Shown in pieces: positions 1-9,149 of a DNA stretch of 36,826 bases. The translations under genes were made by a program, and so were the position numbers. The notes beneath the pieces were generated by a model. It was given only the letters and a program-made list of their open reading frames with translations. It made no database searches and was not told where the DNA came from. The stretch covers positions 1 through 36,826 of the forward strand of contig JANQRQ010000334.1 of NCBI GenBank assembly GCA_028284485.1, written 5' to 3'. This DNA comes from Planctomycetaceae bacterium. Its GTDB lineage: Bacteria; Planctomycetota; Planctomycetia; Planctomycetales; Planctomycetaceae. Every line of letters starts with the position of its first letter. The stretch's first letter is position 1.

Positions 1-427
1 CATTCGACTCGGATTTCTTCGCGAAGCCAAGTCCCAAATGCCATTTTCCGACAACGCCACAGTGGTACCCTTGGCTCCCCAAGAACGACGCAACGGTCGG
101 ACGATCTGTTTCGATGAGCGGAGTCCCGTATCCGTTCAGCACACCGCTCTTTAGTCGGCTGCGCCAACAATACCGCCCGGTGATCAGACCATAACGAGTT
201 GGGGTACAAACTGCCGATGGGGAATGCGCATCGGTAAAGGTCATTCCCTCGCTTGCCAATCGATCGAGATTTGGTGTCGGAATCTGCGAGTCGGGATTCT
301 GCCCCTGAACATCGCCGAAGCCCATGTCATCGGCCAGAATAAATACGATATTCGGATGTGCTGCCTGTCCGACCGTTGGTAGCCACGCCAGGGCCACGAC
401 CGCGCAAATACAATAAACCAGCTTCAT
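1..427 (-). CDS. Secreted sulfatase, N-terminal part (cut by window edge)
   Basis: Reading the minus strand from the ATG at 425-427 gives about 142 residues that run off the window start. Residues 1-23 look like a signal peptide (hydrophobic stretch ending in GQAA). NIVFILADDMGFGD follows (about 26-39), the N-terminal metal-binding stretch of type I sulfatases, whose two adjacent Asp bind the divalent cation. CTPTR at about 74-78 is the C-x-[PAST]-x-R type motif in which Cys is converted to formylglycine. GKWHLG follows, another conserved sulfatase segment. Secreted sulfatases are abundant in planctomycetes, where they desulfate algal polysaccharides; the substrate here cannot be told. The catalytic residues visible are intact, but the C-terminal part is outside the window. 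Confidence 0.93.
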   Translation of the reverse strand, partial: MKLVYCICAVVALAWLPTVGQAAHPNIVFILADDMGFGDVQGQNPDSQIPTPNLDRLASEGMTFTDAHSPSAVCTPTRYGLITGRYCWRSRLKSGVLNGYGTPLIETDRPTVASFLGSQGYHCGVVGKWHLGLGFAKKSESN

Positions 428-473
428 GAAGTCTTCTCCGCGATCATTCGGGTGCAAGGTCACACAAATGCAT

Positions 474-1718
474 TTATTCCGACAGGAATTTGATGCAGAC
501 GGGACTGGGAACTTCCACTGTCTGCCCAGTCGGGTCTAGCCGACCCGAGTAGGGATCGATCTTGAAGACCACAATCGAGTTTGTCGATTGATTGGCTGCC
601 AACAGGAACTTTCCAGAGGGATCGATGCAGAAGTTTCGAGGCGTTTTCCCTTCCGTCGAGTAATGACCAATTGCAGTGAGACTGCCGTCAATTGCATTGA
701 CCGCAAACACGGCAATGCTGTCGTGTCCCCGATTCGATCCGAACAAGAACCGGCCCGAGGGATGTACGTGGACATCAGCGGTGGAGTTGCGTCCGACATA
801 AGAACGCGGCAGCGTCGAGACGGTTTGCCCCGGCTCGAGTTCTCCCGTTTCGTCGTTGTAACTCAGTTGGGTCACGGTCGAGGCAAGTTCGTTGATCACA
901 TACGCCGTTCGACCATCGGGATGAAATGCAAAATGCCGGGGGCCGGCGCCCGAATCGACCGATGTCGATGCGGCGCGATTCACTTTGAGTGTGCCTCGTT
1001 CGGCGTCAAACCGATAGACGAGAACTTTATCCAAGCCCAAATCAGCAACGAACGCAAAGCGGTTCCCTGCATCGAGATTGATACTGTGGGCATGCGGGCT
1101 ATTTTGACGCGTCGGATTAATGCTCGCGCCACGATGTTGGACAAATGCCGAAGCCTCTTGCAGCGAACCGTCAGAGCTAATCGGAAGACACGCGATACTC
1201 CCGCCACCGTAGTTTGCGACGAGAACATTCTTCCCGGTTTCGTCGACGACCAAATGGCACGGACCAGGTCCTCCGGCCGATTGTCGATTCATGAACGTTA
1301 AGGCTCCCGACTCAGCATCAATGGCAAATGCACTCACTCCGCCGGCAGGTTCGCCGTCGATTTCCGGTACTTCATTGACGGCATACAAAAACCGTCGATT
1401 GGGGTGAATCGCCAAGAACGAAGGGTTGGTCACGCCGGAGGTAACACCGGCCGGTTTTAAGGCGCCGGATTTCGAATCAAACCGAAAGGAATAGATCCCT
1501 TGGCTTGCGCCGCGAGTATATGTCCCCACATAAACAAGCGGTCCCGAGTTGTTTCGATTCCTGGCGAGTGGCTGCTGTGTCTGTTGCATCGCGACGGTTA
1601 CGATTGATTGGCCGGTTTCGATAGCGGGTCGGCGAGTCGCCCGATCACTCTCTTGTGCAGCACAAATTTGATGCAAAACAACAAGATTGATTACGAAAAG
1701 AATCTGAGAGTGTCGCAT
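474..1718 (-). CDS. Secreted lactonase-family 7-bladed beta-propeller (6-phosphogluconolactonase-like)
   Basis: The 414-residue protein (from the start chosen here) has repeated propeller strands such as YVGTYT, GGVSAFAIDAESG, HAHSINLD, HFAFHPDG and VHPSGRFLFGSNRG. These are typical of the lactonase/Pgl (YbhE) beta-propeller family (PF10282). I chose the ATG at 1718 over the upstream in-frame ATG at 1757. It gives a clean signal peptide (MRHSQILFVINLVVLHQICAAQ region) and has a GAGG-like ribosome site eight to nine bases upstream. E. coli YbhE is cytoplasmic and hydrolyses 6-phosphogluconolactone, but an exported copy is unlikely to serve the pentose phosphate pathway. A periplasmic sugar-lactone hydrolase or a purely structural propeller is more likely. 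It lies 46 bases upstream of the sulfatase in the same orientation and may be co-transcribed with it. Confidence 0.85.
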   Translation of the reverse strand: MRHSQILFVINLVVLHQICAAQESDRATRRPAIETGQSIVTVAMQQTQQPLARNRNNSGPLVYVGTYTRGASQGIYSFRFDSKSGALKPAGVTSGVTNPSFLAIHPNRRFLYAVNEVPEIDGEPAGGVSAFAIDAESGALTFMNRQSAGGPGPCHLVVDETGKNVLVANYGGGSIACLPISSDGSLQEASAFVQHRGASINPTRQNSPHAHSINLDAGNRFAFVADLGLDKVLVYRFDAERGTLKVNRAASTSVDSGAGPRHFAFHPDGRTAYVINELASTVTQLSYNDETGELEPGQTVSTLPRSYVGRNSTADVHVHPSGRFLFGSNRGHDSIAVFAVNAIDGSLTAIGHYSTEGKTPRNFCIDPSGKFLLAANQSTNSIVVFKIDPYSGRLDPTGQTVEVPSPVCIKFLSE

Positions 1719-2159
1719 TGTTGAGGCCTCGCGTTGTAGGGGATCACCGCCGTGCAATATCCATCAATCTCTTATCCCTTTGATTCGTACCAATCGCAAT
1801 AAACATTTGACATCGGCACAAAGAAAAACGCAATCACCAACGTGATCCGCCGAGACTCGAATTTGTGCCAGTTGGATATCGCGCCAGTATTGGCTGATCG
1901 ATTCCCATCTGCTAGAAGGAAGGCACGATTTCGTCGTGCTTGTTCGATGATTGGCCACGTTTCATCGGATGCAGTCGGGGACAGTACACAGGGGGCCGAA
2001 CGACGACGAACCGGCCACCGATTTACATTTGTCGTATTAAGAACAATTTCGGCGACACACGACTGTACCTGAAAAATGTTCCCGGTGTCGGTCGTCGGTC
2101 ACCGTAAGTGGATCGGGCCAGTACGTAACAGCGTCAACCGCCGTAACATTGGGTAATTC
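1719..2159. other. Divergent intergenic region with one small hairpin
   Basis: This 441-base gap separates the minus-strand lactonase gene from the plus-strand DUF420 gene, so it should hold both promoters. No coding sequence with family resemblance was seen. A short inverted repeat at 1921-1928/1934-1941 (core GCACGA, loop TTTCG, TCGTGC) could form a hairpin. It has no clear T-run, so it is not a convincing terminator. Confidence 0.4.
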
Positions 2160-2648
2160 ATGGCTGATGGCTTCCTTGGATATCGTGCATCGTTCATGCT
2201 CGATGTTGTCGTGTGCGCACTGGTGCTTGTTGTCCCGACTTTGATTTACAGCCTGTACCTCGCAAAAGTCGCCAAGAATTTTTTGTGGCACCGCAACATT
2301 CAGGTCGCGTTGGGAATCGTCCTGCTAATTACGGTAGCGGCTTTTGAACTCGACATGCGGATTGTCCACGACGGATGGGAACAGATCGTGGGCAAGCGGG
2401 AAACGCCGCTGTCACCGGACGAGATGAAATTTGTGCGCACCGTGCTGTGGATTCATTTGTTTTTCGCCGTTTCCACAGCCATCCTATGGCCGGTCACTTT
2501 GATTCTCGCACTCAAGCGAATTCCCTCGCCTCCGGGTCCCTGCCAGCACAGCTCACTACACAAGAAACTTGGTTGGCTGTCCGCGATCGATATTACACTC
2601 ACGTCGATTACGGGGCTGGCGTTTTACTACTACGCCTTTATTGCGTGA
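2160..2648 (+). CDS. DUF420 family integral membrane protein
   Basis: This 162-residue protein has four predicted membrane segments, at about 13-36, 46-64, 95-118 and 136-160. Conserved-looking histidines sit at or near the membrane edges: WHRNIQ, RIVHDGW, LWIHLFF and HKKLGWLSAID. The length, the four-helix layout and the His positions match the DUF420 family (YozB/CtaM-like), some members of which help cytochrome oxidase assembly. No oxidase gene is nearby, so a role here is inference. The ribosome site is weak (GGGT about eight bases upstream of the ATG). The 3' end overlaps the convergent zinc-ribbon gene by 11 bases. Confidence 0.72.
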   Translation: MADGFLGYRASFMLDVVVCALVLVVPTLIYSLYLAKVAKNFLWHRNIQVALGIVLLITVAAFELDMRIVHDGWEQIVGKRETPLSPDEMKFVRTVLWIHLFFAVSTAILWPVTLILALKRIPSPPGPCQHSSLHKKLGWLSAIDITLTSITGLAFYYYAFIA

Positions 2649-3456
2649 GCGATGAGCTAGAGGCAATCGACTGATCGTCTCCCGTCGACGGGCGCTCTGC
2701 TGTATGCGGAGGTGAAAACGCGCTGCCACTTCGCGAGATACGCTCGATTCGTATCAAACGCTCACCGAGCGTATCGATCCGATGAGTGACTTCTTTTGTG
2801 GTTTGCTCCATTCCACCCGACACGAGCGTTACGACGCCGAGAAATAACAGCATCTGACCGAGCGTCGTAATCAACCAACCTGTGGGAGCATAATCCTCGG
2901 GTCCGCCGAAATATCCCCAAAGCACAAGGGCCGTTCCGACGGTGATCCCACCGACTCCCAAATAGGCCAAGCATTGCCCCAAAAGCGTTTGCCAGTTCGA
3001 TGACCGAGCGAAGGGGGTATTCGACCGGGGCGCTCCGGAATCGATCCGAAGGTCGGCAAAAGACGGCTGCGACGATTCGGCGAACTCAAATTCCGGCATC
3101 GGCGCATCCGGGAGCGCTTTACTGCTTTCGGTTTGCTGAGACGCCACTTGGTCCTTCACATCGCCGACGGGTGACACTTCGGTCGACTCGGCCTGCGGAG
3201 TTACCGGCGAATCGTCTCTTTCACTTTGCTTGATCGACTCTTTGGAAGTCTGCACCTGCGCGCGTTGCACTTGGTTCAAGTCGAACAGCGAGTCTTTTGA
3301 CCATCGTTCCAACAGGGCATGTGCTTCGCGTGAAAGGTCGTGGTTTGCCGCCGCATTTTCCTGAACGATTTCCGTATTGCAGTTGGCGCAACGGACCCGA
3401 CGATTATCCGAGAAGACCTCGGCAGCGACGTCTGATTGACAATTGGCACACCACAT
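2638..3456 (-). CDS. Zinc-ribbon membrane protein, function unknown
   Basis: The 272-residue protein begins MWCANCQSDV with a second CANC at residues 23-26. The two CxxC pairs should form one zinc ribbon at the very N-terminus. Residues 35-130 are polar and low in complexity (S/E/D/Q-rich). Two membrane segments follow at about 157-185 and 192-215. The tail (about 220-245) is charged and amphipathic (HRIDTLGERLIRIERI), possibly a short coiled coil. The zinc ribbon-disordered linker-membrane hairpin layout is common among planctomycete proteins of unknown function. The product is probably an inner-membrane protein with a cytoplasmic zinc ribbon; no enzyme motif is visible. It converges on the DUF420 gene with an 11-base overlap. 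Confidence 0.7.
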   Translation of the reverse strand: MWCANCQSDVAAEVFSDNRRVRCANCNTEIVQENAAANHDLSREAHALLERWSKDSLFDLNQVQRAQVQTSKESIKQSERDDSPVTPQAESTEVSPVGDVKDQVASQQTESSKALPDAPMPEFEFAESSQPSFADLRIDSGAPRSNTPFARSSNWQTLLGQCLAYLGVGGITVGTALVLWGYFGGPEDYAPTGWLITTLGQMLLFLGVVTLVSGGMEQTTKEVTHRIDTLGERLIRIERISRSGSAFSPPHTAERPSTGDDQSIASSSSLTQ

Positions 3457-3857
3457 TCGTGATGTCCGCCCTCAAGGGTGAATTGACGCAAAACGGTACC
3501 GCCGTTTCTCCGGCGGCCATGCCGGCTGCGGAAAGTGCGGACATTATGTTCACCCGCTTCGTCGACGCAATACCGAAATTCAACGGGACTTATCGCCTGC
3601 CTTTAGCGGCCCGGTCAACTGATCGCCCCCGTTCCAGCAGCTGGCAGGTCGGTCCCGACAACCAGATTTCCCCAGTCCGCTTCTGCGACGCAGAAAGCGT
3701 CCTTTGAACCTGTTTTTGATTCAGCCCGTAACGGCCAATTGACTGTATCCAGCCGCTTGCCTCCACTGACTGAACCCGTTAATCTCCACAGACTTTGAAA
3801 ATCGGGACCATACGTACACAAAGCGGCATTGGGGGCTAATGCCGTTCGAGACTCTGC
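3457..3857. other. Divergent intergenic region upstream of lipid cluster
   Basis: This 401-base stretch lies between the minus-strand zinc-ribbon gene and the first gene of the ketoacyl synthase cluster, so it should carry the cluster promoter. A GC-rich hairpin, CCGCCG(3499-3504)-TTTCTC-CGGCGG(3511-3516), is present. It sits closer to the zinc-ribbon gene start. No convincing -35/-10 pair, riboswitch or gene was recognised. Confidence 0.4.
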
Positions 3858-5114
3858 ATGTCCATGTTCGATTTGCGCGACCCTCGCAACAGAATTGTGA
3901 TCACCGGCGTGGGCCTGGCCGCTCCGAACGGCAATGATCTATCAGAATTCCGGACGAAATTACTGTCCGGATGCTCAGGTGTGAGTGATTTTGAGACGCG
4001 CTACATGGGGCCCGTTCTGGCCGGTGTGTGCGAATTCGACCAGTTGCGGTATCAAAAACGGAAAGAAGCCCGCCGTGGAACACGCTCAGGATCGATCGCC
4101 ATTTACTGTGCCCACGAAGCGATCGGCGATTCGGGAATCGATTGGTCGGCGATCAACCGAGACCGTGTAGGCGTGTTTCTGGGCATTACCGAGCATGGAA
4201 ACGTCGAAACCGAGAACGAAATCTACGAAATCTCGCAGTTCGACTACGATACCTCGGTGTGGTCACATCACCACAACCCCCGGACGGTAGCTAACAATCC
4301 AGCTGGAGAAGTCACTCTCAGCCTACAGATCACCGGACCGCATCTCACAATTGGAGCGGCCTGCGCCGCTGGAAATGCCGGCTTTATCCACGGCGTGCAA
4401 ATGTTGCGGCTCGGGGAAGTCGATACCGCCATCGCCGGCGGAGTTTCGGAAAGCATCCACACGTTTGGGATTTTTGCGAGTTTTCAAAGCCAAGGGGCGT
4501 TGGCCACGCATGACGACCCAACGAAGGCCTGCCGACCGTTCGATATCAATCGAAATGGAATCGTCGTTGCCGAAGGAGGGGGCATTTGCGTGCTTGAAAG
4601 ATTGCCCGATGCCCTGGAAAGAGGCGCAAAGATTTACGGCGAAATCGTCGGATATGCCATGAATTCCGATGCGGCTGATTTCGTGCTTCCCGATTCGACT
4701 CGGCAGGCAGAATGTATGCAATTGGCGCTGGAGCGGGCAGGAATCGGCCCCGCGGACGTGGACATCGTCAGCAGTCACGCGACCGCGACCGAGCAGGGGG
4801 ATATCGAAGAATCTCAGGCCCTCAGGCGCGTATTTGGTGACGGCGACACGCCGGCGGTCAATAACACGAAGAGCTTTATCGGCCATGCCATGGGGGCTGC
4901 CGGCGCATTGGAATTATTGGGAAATCTCGGTGCCTTTGAAGACGGTCTGGCACACGCTACAATCAATTTGGACGAGATAGATCCGCGTTGCGGATTGAAA
5001 CAAATCGTAGTTGGCGAACCGAGAAATCTGGGAGAAGTGAATTATATCCTGAATAATTCCTTTGGGATGCTCGGGATTAACTCAGTTGTTATCGTCAAGA
5101 AGTTCTCGGAATAG
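3858..5114 (+). CDS. Beta-ketoacyl-ACP synthase (KAS II/FabF-like), cluster-specific
   Basis: This 418-residue thiolase-fold condensing enzyme has a complete Cys-His-His triad. Cys169 is in GAACAAG, His307 in SSHATATEQGD and His343 in TKSFIGHAMGAAG, with Lys338 before the last. It should catalyse decarboxylative condensation of malonyl-ACP with an acyl-ACP primer. The context of the nucleophile (AACAAG rather than the usual TACxTG/TACxSG of housekeeping FabF), and of the first His (HATAT rather than HGTST), marks it as a diverged branch. It opens a five-gene plus-strand cluster; the dedicated acyl carrier protein starts 47 bases after its stop. It is therefore more likely a specialised lipid or polyketide synthase subunit than the housekeeping FabF. 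No FabG or enoyl reductase lies in the cluster, so those steps would be borrowed. An alternative ATG lies two codons in. Confidence 0.9.
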   Translation: MSMFDLRDPRNRIVITGVGLAAPNGNDLSEFRTKLLSGCSGVSDFETRYMGPVLAGVCEFDQLRYQKRKEARRGTRSGSIAIYCAHEAIGDSGIDWSAINRDRVGVFLGITEHGNVETENEIYEISQFDYDTSVWSHHHNPRTVANNPAGEVTLSLQITGPHLTIGAACAAGNAGFIHGVQMLRLGEVDTAIAGGVSESIHTFGIFASFQSQGALATHDDPTKACRPFDINRNGIVVAEGGGICVLERLPDALERGAKIYGEIVGYAMNSDAADFVLPDSTRQAECMQLALERAGIGPADVDIVSSHATATEQGDIEESQALRRVFGDGDTPAVNNTKSFIGHAMGAAGALELLGNLGAFEDGLAHATINLDEIDPRCGLKQIVVGEPRNLGEVNYILNNSFGMLGINSVVIVKKFSE

Positions 5115-5161
5115 TCCTTATAGCCCCACGGGATACAAGCGAAGTCGCTGGAGTGAATTGA

Positions 5162-5425
5162 ATGATCGCGGAAGATATCAGGCAGGTTATTATTGATATA
5201 CTGGCAAGAATCGCGCCGGATGAGGACCTGTCGGACCTGCAGGACGATGTCGCGTTCCGAGAGCAAATGGAGCTCGACAGCATGGACTTTTTGGACATTG
5301 TTATGGAATTGCGGAAGCAATACAGGGTCCAAATCCCCGAAGAAGAATACGAGCAGTTGATCTCCATGAGCAGCACGGTGTCCTATTTGATGCCCCGGCT
5401 GAAAGACGTCGAAAGCCCTGCCTGA
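5162..5425 (+). CDS. Acyl carrier protein dedicated to the lipid cluster
   Basis: This 87-residue, strongly acidic four-helix protein has the phosphopantetheine attachment motif ELDSMDFLDIVMEL, with Ser40 as the expected 4'-phosphopantetheine site. The DSMDF context and the loop IPEEEYEQLISM match the PF00550 fold, but it differs from a housekeeping AcpP (which has DSLDTVEL). It would carry the growing chain for the ketoacyl synthase just upstream and the dehydratase downstream. It sits 47 bases behind the synthase and 94 bases before the first FAD oxidoreductase, all on the plus strand, so a common transcript is likely. Possession of its own carrier protein suggests that intermediates are kept apart from bulk fatty acid synthesis. 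Confidence 0.92.
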   Translation: MIAEDIRQVIIDILARIAPDEDLSDLQDDVAFREQMELDSMDFLDIVMELRKQYRVQIPEEEYEQLISMSSTVSYLMPRLKDVESPA

Positions 5426-5519
5426 TTCGCTCACCCGTTTCCTTTGTCAACACGGTTTGTGGAAACTCAGCATCGCTCGTTCCCAGTGATCGCCCATTGG
5501 ATTTGCGTATCCGGCTGTT

Positions 5520-6905
5520 GTGGTGAAATACGATACTGTCATCATTGGTGCTGGGTTGTCCGGTTTGGCGGCGGGGATTCGACTTGCATACTTTGACAAG
5601 TCCGTCTGCATTCTCGAGCGCCATACGACCATCGGCGGACTGAATTCCTTTTACCGATTGCGCGAACGCAACCACGACGTCGGACTGCATGCAGTCACGA
5701 ATTACGCCCCGCCCGGTACGAAGACGGGCCCCCTGAGCAAACTGCTGCGGCAGTTGCGTCTGCGCTGGGATGACTTCCGTCTTTGCCCGCAACGCGAATC
5801 GACAGTCGCCTTTCCGGGATGCACGTTGCGTTTCAACAACGATTTCCAGTTGCTGCTCTCACAAATCGAGGAGCAGTTTCCTGCGCAGCGAGATAATTTC
5901 CAACGGCTACTGAATCGAATCGACGAACACGATGAACTTAGTCTCAATGACGTGCCAACTTCTGCACGAGAAATCGTCGCTGCGGAGATCTCCGATCCGC
6001 TCCTCGTCGACATGCTGTTCTGCCCGCTGATGTTCTACGGTAGCCCGACGGCCAGCGACATGGAATTCAGCCAGTTTGTCATCATGTTCAAAAGCATCTT
6101 CTACGAAGGATTCGCCAGACCGTTCGAAGGTGTTCGGCTGATCCTCAAATCGTTAGTACGACAGTTCAAATCGCTCGGTGGCGAATTGAAACTTCGCAGT
6201 GGTGTGCGCACGATTCTTTCCGAGAATCAACGTGCGACAGCTCTCGTCTTGGATGACGGATCGACAATAGAAACGAAGAATATCCTATCGAGCGCAGGTT
6301 CGGCCGAAACGATTCGCCTGTGTCGCGGACGGACAGAAGAAGACGCACCACAGCCCGGCGAAATCTCATTTGTGGAAACAATTTTCTCACTCGATTGCCA
6401 ACCGGCCGACTTGGGACACAACCAGACGATCGTCTTTTACAACAACACGCCGCAATTCCGATACGACACGCCCGACGAGGCGTGCGACGTCGACAGCGGC
6501 ATCGTATGCTCTCCGAATAACTTCCAATATGGTGACCGTGTCGACGAGGGGCGCATTCGCATTACCGCCTTGGCAAACCCGGACATCTGGATGAATTTTG
6601 CGGAAAGTGATTACATTCGAGAGAAGGATTCGTGGTGCCGACGAATCGTCGATTCAGCCGTGGCACACGTTCCCGATTTTCGATCCCATGTTGTCGATAC
6701 AGACATGTTTACTCCACGAACGATCAAGAAGTTCACCGGTCATCTCAATGGGTGTGTTTACGGAGCGCCTCAAAAAATTCGCGACGGCCGAACCCATCTC
6801 GAAAACTTGTTTCTGTGCGGAACGGACCAAGGATTCTTGGGAATCATCGGAGCGATGCTGTCCGGCATCACCATTGCGAACCTCCATTTGCTCAAAACCC
6901 CGTGA
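5520..6905 (+). CDS. FAD-dependent phytoene desaturase/CrtISO-like oxidoreductase (first copy)
   Basis: This 461-residue protein has an N-terminal Rossmann dinucleotide fold: VIIGAGLSGLAAG at about 8-20 and the acidic end of strand 2 in CILERH (Glu34), followed by GGLNSF. The C-terminal FAD-closing segment is NLFLCGTDQGFLGIIGAMLSG. The layout is that of the CrtI/CrtN/CrtISO branch of the amine-oxidase superfamily, which desaturates, saturates or isomerises polyenes. Lying between an ACP and a dehydratase, its substrate is more likely an acyl-ACP or acyl lipid than phytoene (inference). No isoprenoid gene (crtB, crtE, hpn) is present. The first codon appears to be GTG (two consecutive GTG codons at 5520) and the ribosome site is poor, so the exact start is uncertain by a few codons. 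Confidence 0.85.
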   Translation: MVKYDTVIIGAGLSGLAAGIRLAYFDKSVCILERHTTIGGLNSFYRLRERNHDVGLHAVTNYAPPGTKTGPLSKLLRQLRLRWDDFRLCPQRESTVAFPGCTLRFNNDFQLLLSQIEEQFPAQRDNFQRLLNRIDEHDELSLNDVPTSAREIVAAEISDPLLVDMLFCPLMFYGSPTASDMEFSQFVIMFKSIFYEGFARPFEGVRLILKSLVRQFKSLGGELKLRSGVRTILSENQRATALVLDDGSTIETKNILSSAGSAETIRLCRGRTEEDAPQPGEISFVETIFSLDCQPADLGHNQTIVFYNNTPQFRYDTPDEACDVDSGIVCSPNNFQYGDRVDEGRIRITALANPDIWMNFAESDYIREKDSWCRRIVDSAVAHVPDFRSHVVDTDMFTPRTIKKFTGHLNGCVYGAPQKIRDGRTHLENLFLCGTDQGFLGIIGAMLSGITIANLHLLKTP

Positions 6906-7173
6906 GCGAAAGCACTTCGGCGAACATCTGAGATGGTTGGTTTTTGCCCAACGATTTCCTAAACTGTCAATTTGGGCGAATCACCGCTGCGCAACATCTT
7001 GTTGCCATGCCCGCTGGCACTCGGTCAATTCGCAGATTTGGTGCGCTCTTCGACGTTGGTCATCGTAGCTCGCCTGACTAAGACGTAGGTGGATTCAGTC
7101 TCCAACGCTGGGATCGGTTGACTGATCCAGACACAGAATCTCGACGCAAGCCAACAAGGTCCGGCCCGCTCGG

Positions 7174-8601
7174 ATGTCAAAAGACTTCTTAAAAGACGCA
7201 AAAGACCATTACGACGTGATCGTCATCGGCAGCGGTTTGGCCGGGCTGACGTCTGCAAACATATTGGCACGCGCCGGCTATTCTGTACTGCTGCTGGAAC
7301 ATCATTATCAACTCGGCGGCATGGCAACTTGGTTCAAACGGCGAAACGGCCATATTTTCGATATTTCGCTGCACGGCTTTCCAATCGGAATGATCAAAAG
7401 CTGCCGAAAATACTGGACACAGGAAATCGCCGATTCCATTGTCCAACTCAAGGGGATCCGTTTTGAGAATCCTCAGTTTTCACTGAGAACGACATTCGAC
7501 CGCCAGGATTTCACCAACATCCTGATCAAACAGTTTGGCATCGAGGAGCAGGTCGTCCAGGAATTCTTCGACACAGCTCGGAAGATGAACTTTTACGACG
7601 ACCAGTCGATGAACACGCGTGAACTGTTTCAGCGATTCTTTCCCGGTCGAGACGACGTCGTTCGCTTGCTGATGGAACCCATCACCTACGCGAATGGGTC
7701 CACGCTGGAAGATCCCGCGATTACCTATGGGATTGTCTTTTCCAATTTCATGAGCAAAGGTGTCTACACGTTCGAGGGTGGAACCGACAAGCTCGTCGGA
7801 CAAATGAAAGCCGAAATGGAAAAGAATGGAGTCGACCTTCGAATTCGCTGCTTGGTGGAACGAATCGAAGTCGATGCCGAGCGCCAAGTGACGGGCGTCG
7901 TCGTGAATGGCCGCCGGATCGGTTGCAACGCCATCGTTTCGAATGCCAATCTCAAACAAACGGTTCTCAAGCTGGTTGGCGAAGAGCACTTCGACTCTGA
8001 ATTCGTCGACGAAACACGAGCCGTTCGCCTGAACAACAGCAGCTGCCAGGTGTACGTTGCGTTAACGCCGGGGGAGTCATTCGAAGATGCCGGCGATTTA
8101 CTGTTCCATTCGGAGCATTCGGGCTTCGATATCGACGCCATGCTTCGCCGCGACATAAGCAGCCGAACGTTTTCGTTTTACTATCCCAAAACACGGCCGG
8201 GCAGCGACCGCCATTTGGTTGTATCCTCCACAAATGCCCGATACGAAGATTGGGCGGATTTATCGGAAGAAGATTACCAGAAGTCGAAGGCCGATCTCGT
8301 TGAATCGACTCTTGATTGTCTGCAGCAGTACATCCCCGATATCCGCGAGAAAGTCGATCATGTCGAGGCATCGACACCGCGTACATTCAAATATTACACC
8401 CGGCACTTGCAAGGGGCGTCGTTCGGCACGAAGTTCGAAGGCCTGAATGTCAGCAAGTCCCTGCCCGAGCATATTCAGGGGTTATTTCATGCCGGTTCAG
8501 TCGGCATTATCATGTCGGGCTGGCTCGGCGCGGTCAATTACGGCGTGATCGTTTCCAACAACGTCGACAAGTATCTCACCCCCGCTCCGGCGCAGGTTTG
8601 A
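7174..8601 (+). CDS. FAD-dependent phytoene desaturase/CrtISO-like oxidoreductase (second copy)
   Basis: This 475-residue protein has [15 protein letters not shown] at about 15-29, Glu42 in LLLEHH, and [19 protein letters not shown], the region that resembles CrtISO and CrtI. The C-terminal FAD motif is [22 protein letters not shown]. It belongs to the same superfamily as the product at 5520-6905 but is clearly divergent along its length, so the two probably do different steps rather than being a recent duplication. A 268-base gap with no recognised gene separates them. The next gene, a dehydratase, starts 21 bases after its stop. A role in introducing, removing or isomerising double bonds in an ACP-linked chain is inferred from context. 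Confidence 0.85.
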   Translation: MSKDFLKDAKDHYDVIVIGSGLAGLTSANILARAGYSVLLLEHHYQLGGMATWFKRRNGHIFDISLHGFPIGMIKSCRKYWTQEIADSIVQLKGIRFENPQFSLRTTFDRQDFTNILIKQFGIEEQVVQEFFDTARKMNFYDDQSMNTRELFQRFFPGRDDVVRLLMEPITYANGSTLEDPAITYGIVFSNFMSKGVYTFEGGTDKLVGQMKAEMEKNGVDLRIRCLVERIEVDAERQVTGVVVNGRRIGCNAIVSNANLKQTVLKLVGEEHFDSEFVDETRAVRLNNSSCQVYVALTPGESFEDAGDLLFHSEHSGFDIDAMLRRDISSRTFSFYYPKTRPGSDRHLVVSSTNARYEDWADLSEEDYQKSKADLVESTLDCLQQYIPDIREKVDHVEASTPRTFKYYTRHLQGASFGTKFEGLNVSKSLPEHIQGLFHAGSVGIIMSGWLGAVNYGVIVSNNVDKYLTPAPAQV

Positions 8602-8622
8602 GCGGTCGATTGTCTGTAGCAC

Positions 8623-9081
8623 ATGCGGCAAGCGAGTGACATTTTGGACCGCGAAGAAATCAAACGGTTTATCCCGCATCGCGACCCATTCTTGTGGTTA
8701 GACAAAGTCATTGAGATTTCCGACGAACGGATCGTCGCGCAGAAACACATCGATCCCGAGTTGGACTTATTCAGCGGTCATTACCCGGGCAATCCGGTAC
8801 TGCCGGGGGTCATCCAATGCGAGGCGGCATTTCAGGCAGGAGCCGTACTGCTGGCCAGGATCGCTGAAATGGGGGAAAGCCAAGTCCCCGTCGTGACTCG
8901 ACAACAAAACACACAGTTTCGCCGAATGGTGCGACCGGGCGATACCTTGGAGATCGAAGTCACGCTGACAGAAAAACTCGGCAGCGCCTATTTCCTGAAA
9001 GGCAAAGTTTCTGTCGACGGAAAGACGACGGCACGGCTTGAATTTGCATGTACGGCCGTCGACGCCGACCAGAACAGGTAG
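8623..9081 (+). CDS. 3-hydroxyacyl-ACP dehydratase (FabZ/FabA-like hotdog)
   Basis: This 152-residue single hotdog domain starts near IPHRDPFLWLDKV, the classic FabZ N-terminal motif. The catalytic pair is His53 in SGHYPGNPVLPG and Glu67 in GVIQCEAAFQAG, matching FabZ (GHFPxxPVMPGVL...EA.AQ). It should dehydrate 3-hydroxyacyl-ACP to trans-2-enoyl-ACP. Its length fits FabZ rather than the longer FabA, and isomerase activity cannot be judged. It is the last gene of the plus-strand lipid cluster, 21 bases behind the second FAD oxidoreductase. It faces the SxtK-like genes across 68 bases. Because it travels with a private ACP and ketosynthase it is probably not the housekeeping fabZ, which in most bacteria sits with lpx genes. 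Confidence 0.9.
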   Translation: MRQASDILDREEIKRFIPHRDPFLWLDKVIEISDERIVAQKHIDPELDLFSGHYPGNPVLPGVIQCEAAFQAGAVLLARIAEMGESQVPVVTRQQNTQFRRMVRPGDTLEIEVTLTEKLGSAYFLKGKVSVDGKTTARLEFACTAVDADQNR

Positions 9082-9149
9082 CGCGACAACATCCATAACG
9101 GCGCGGGCCTGCCGTATTACTCGATTCCCCGATGATTCGCCGAACGACC

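Noticed and set aside
588..1301. A 237-codon plus-strand open frame
   Set aside because: It is antisense to the lactonase propeller, with Arg/Cys-rich composition and no recognisable domain.
1921..1941. Rho-independent terminator
   Set aside because: The hairpin lies between divergent genes, not after a stop codon, and has no T-run.
3858..9081. Calling the cluster a ladderane or carotenoid pathway
   Set aside because: Gene types overlap with both proposals, but radical SAM enzymes (ladderane candidates) and isoprenoid synthases (carotenoids) are absent, so no product can be named.
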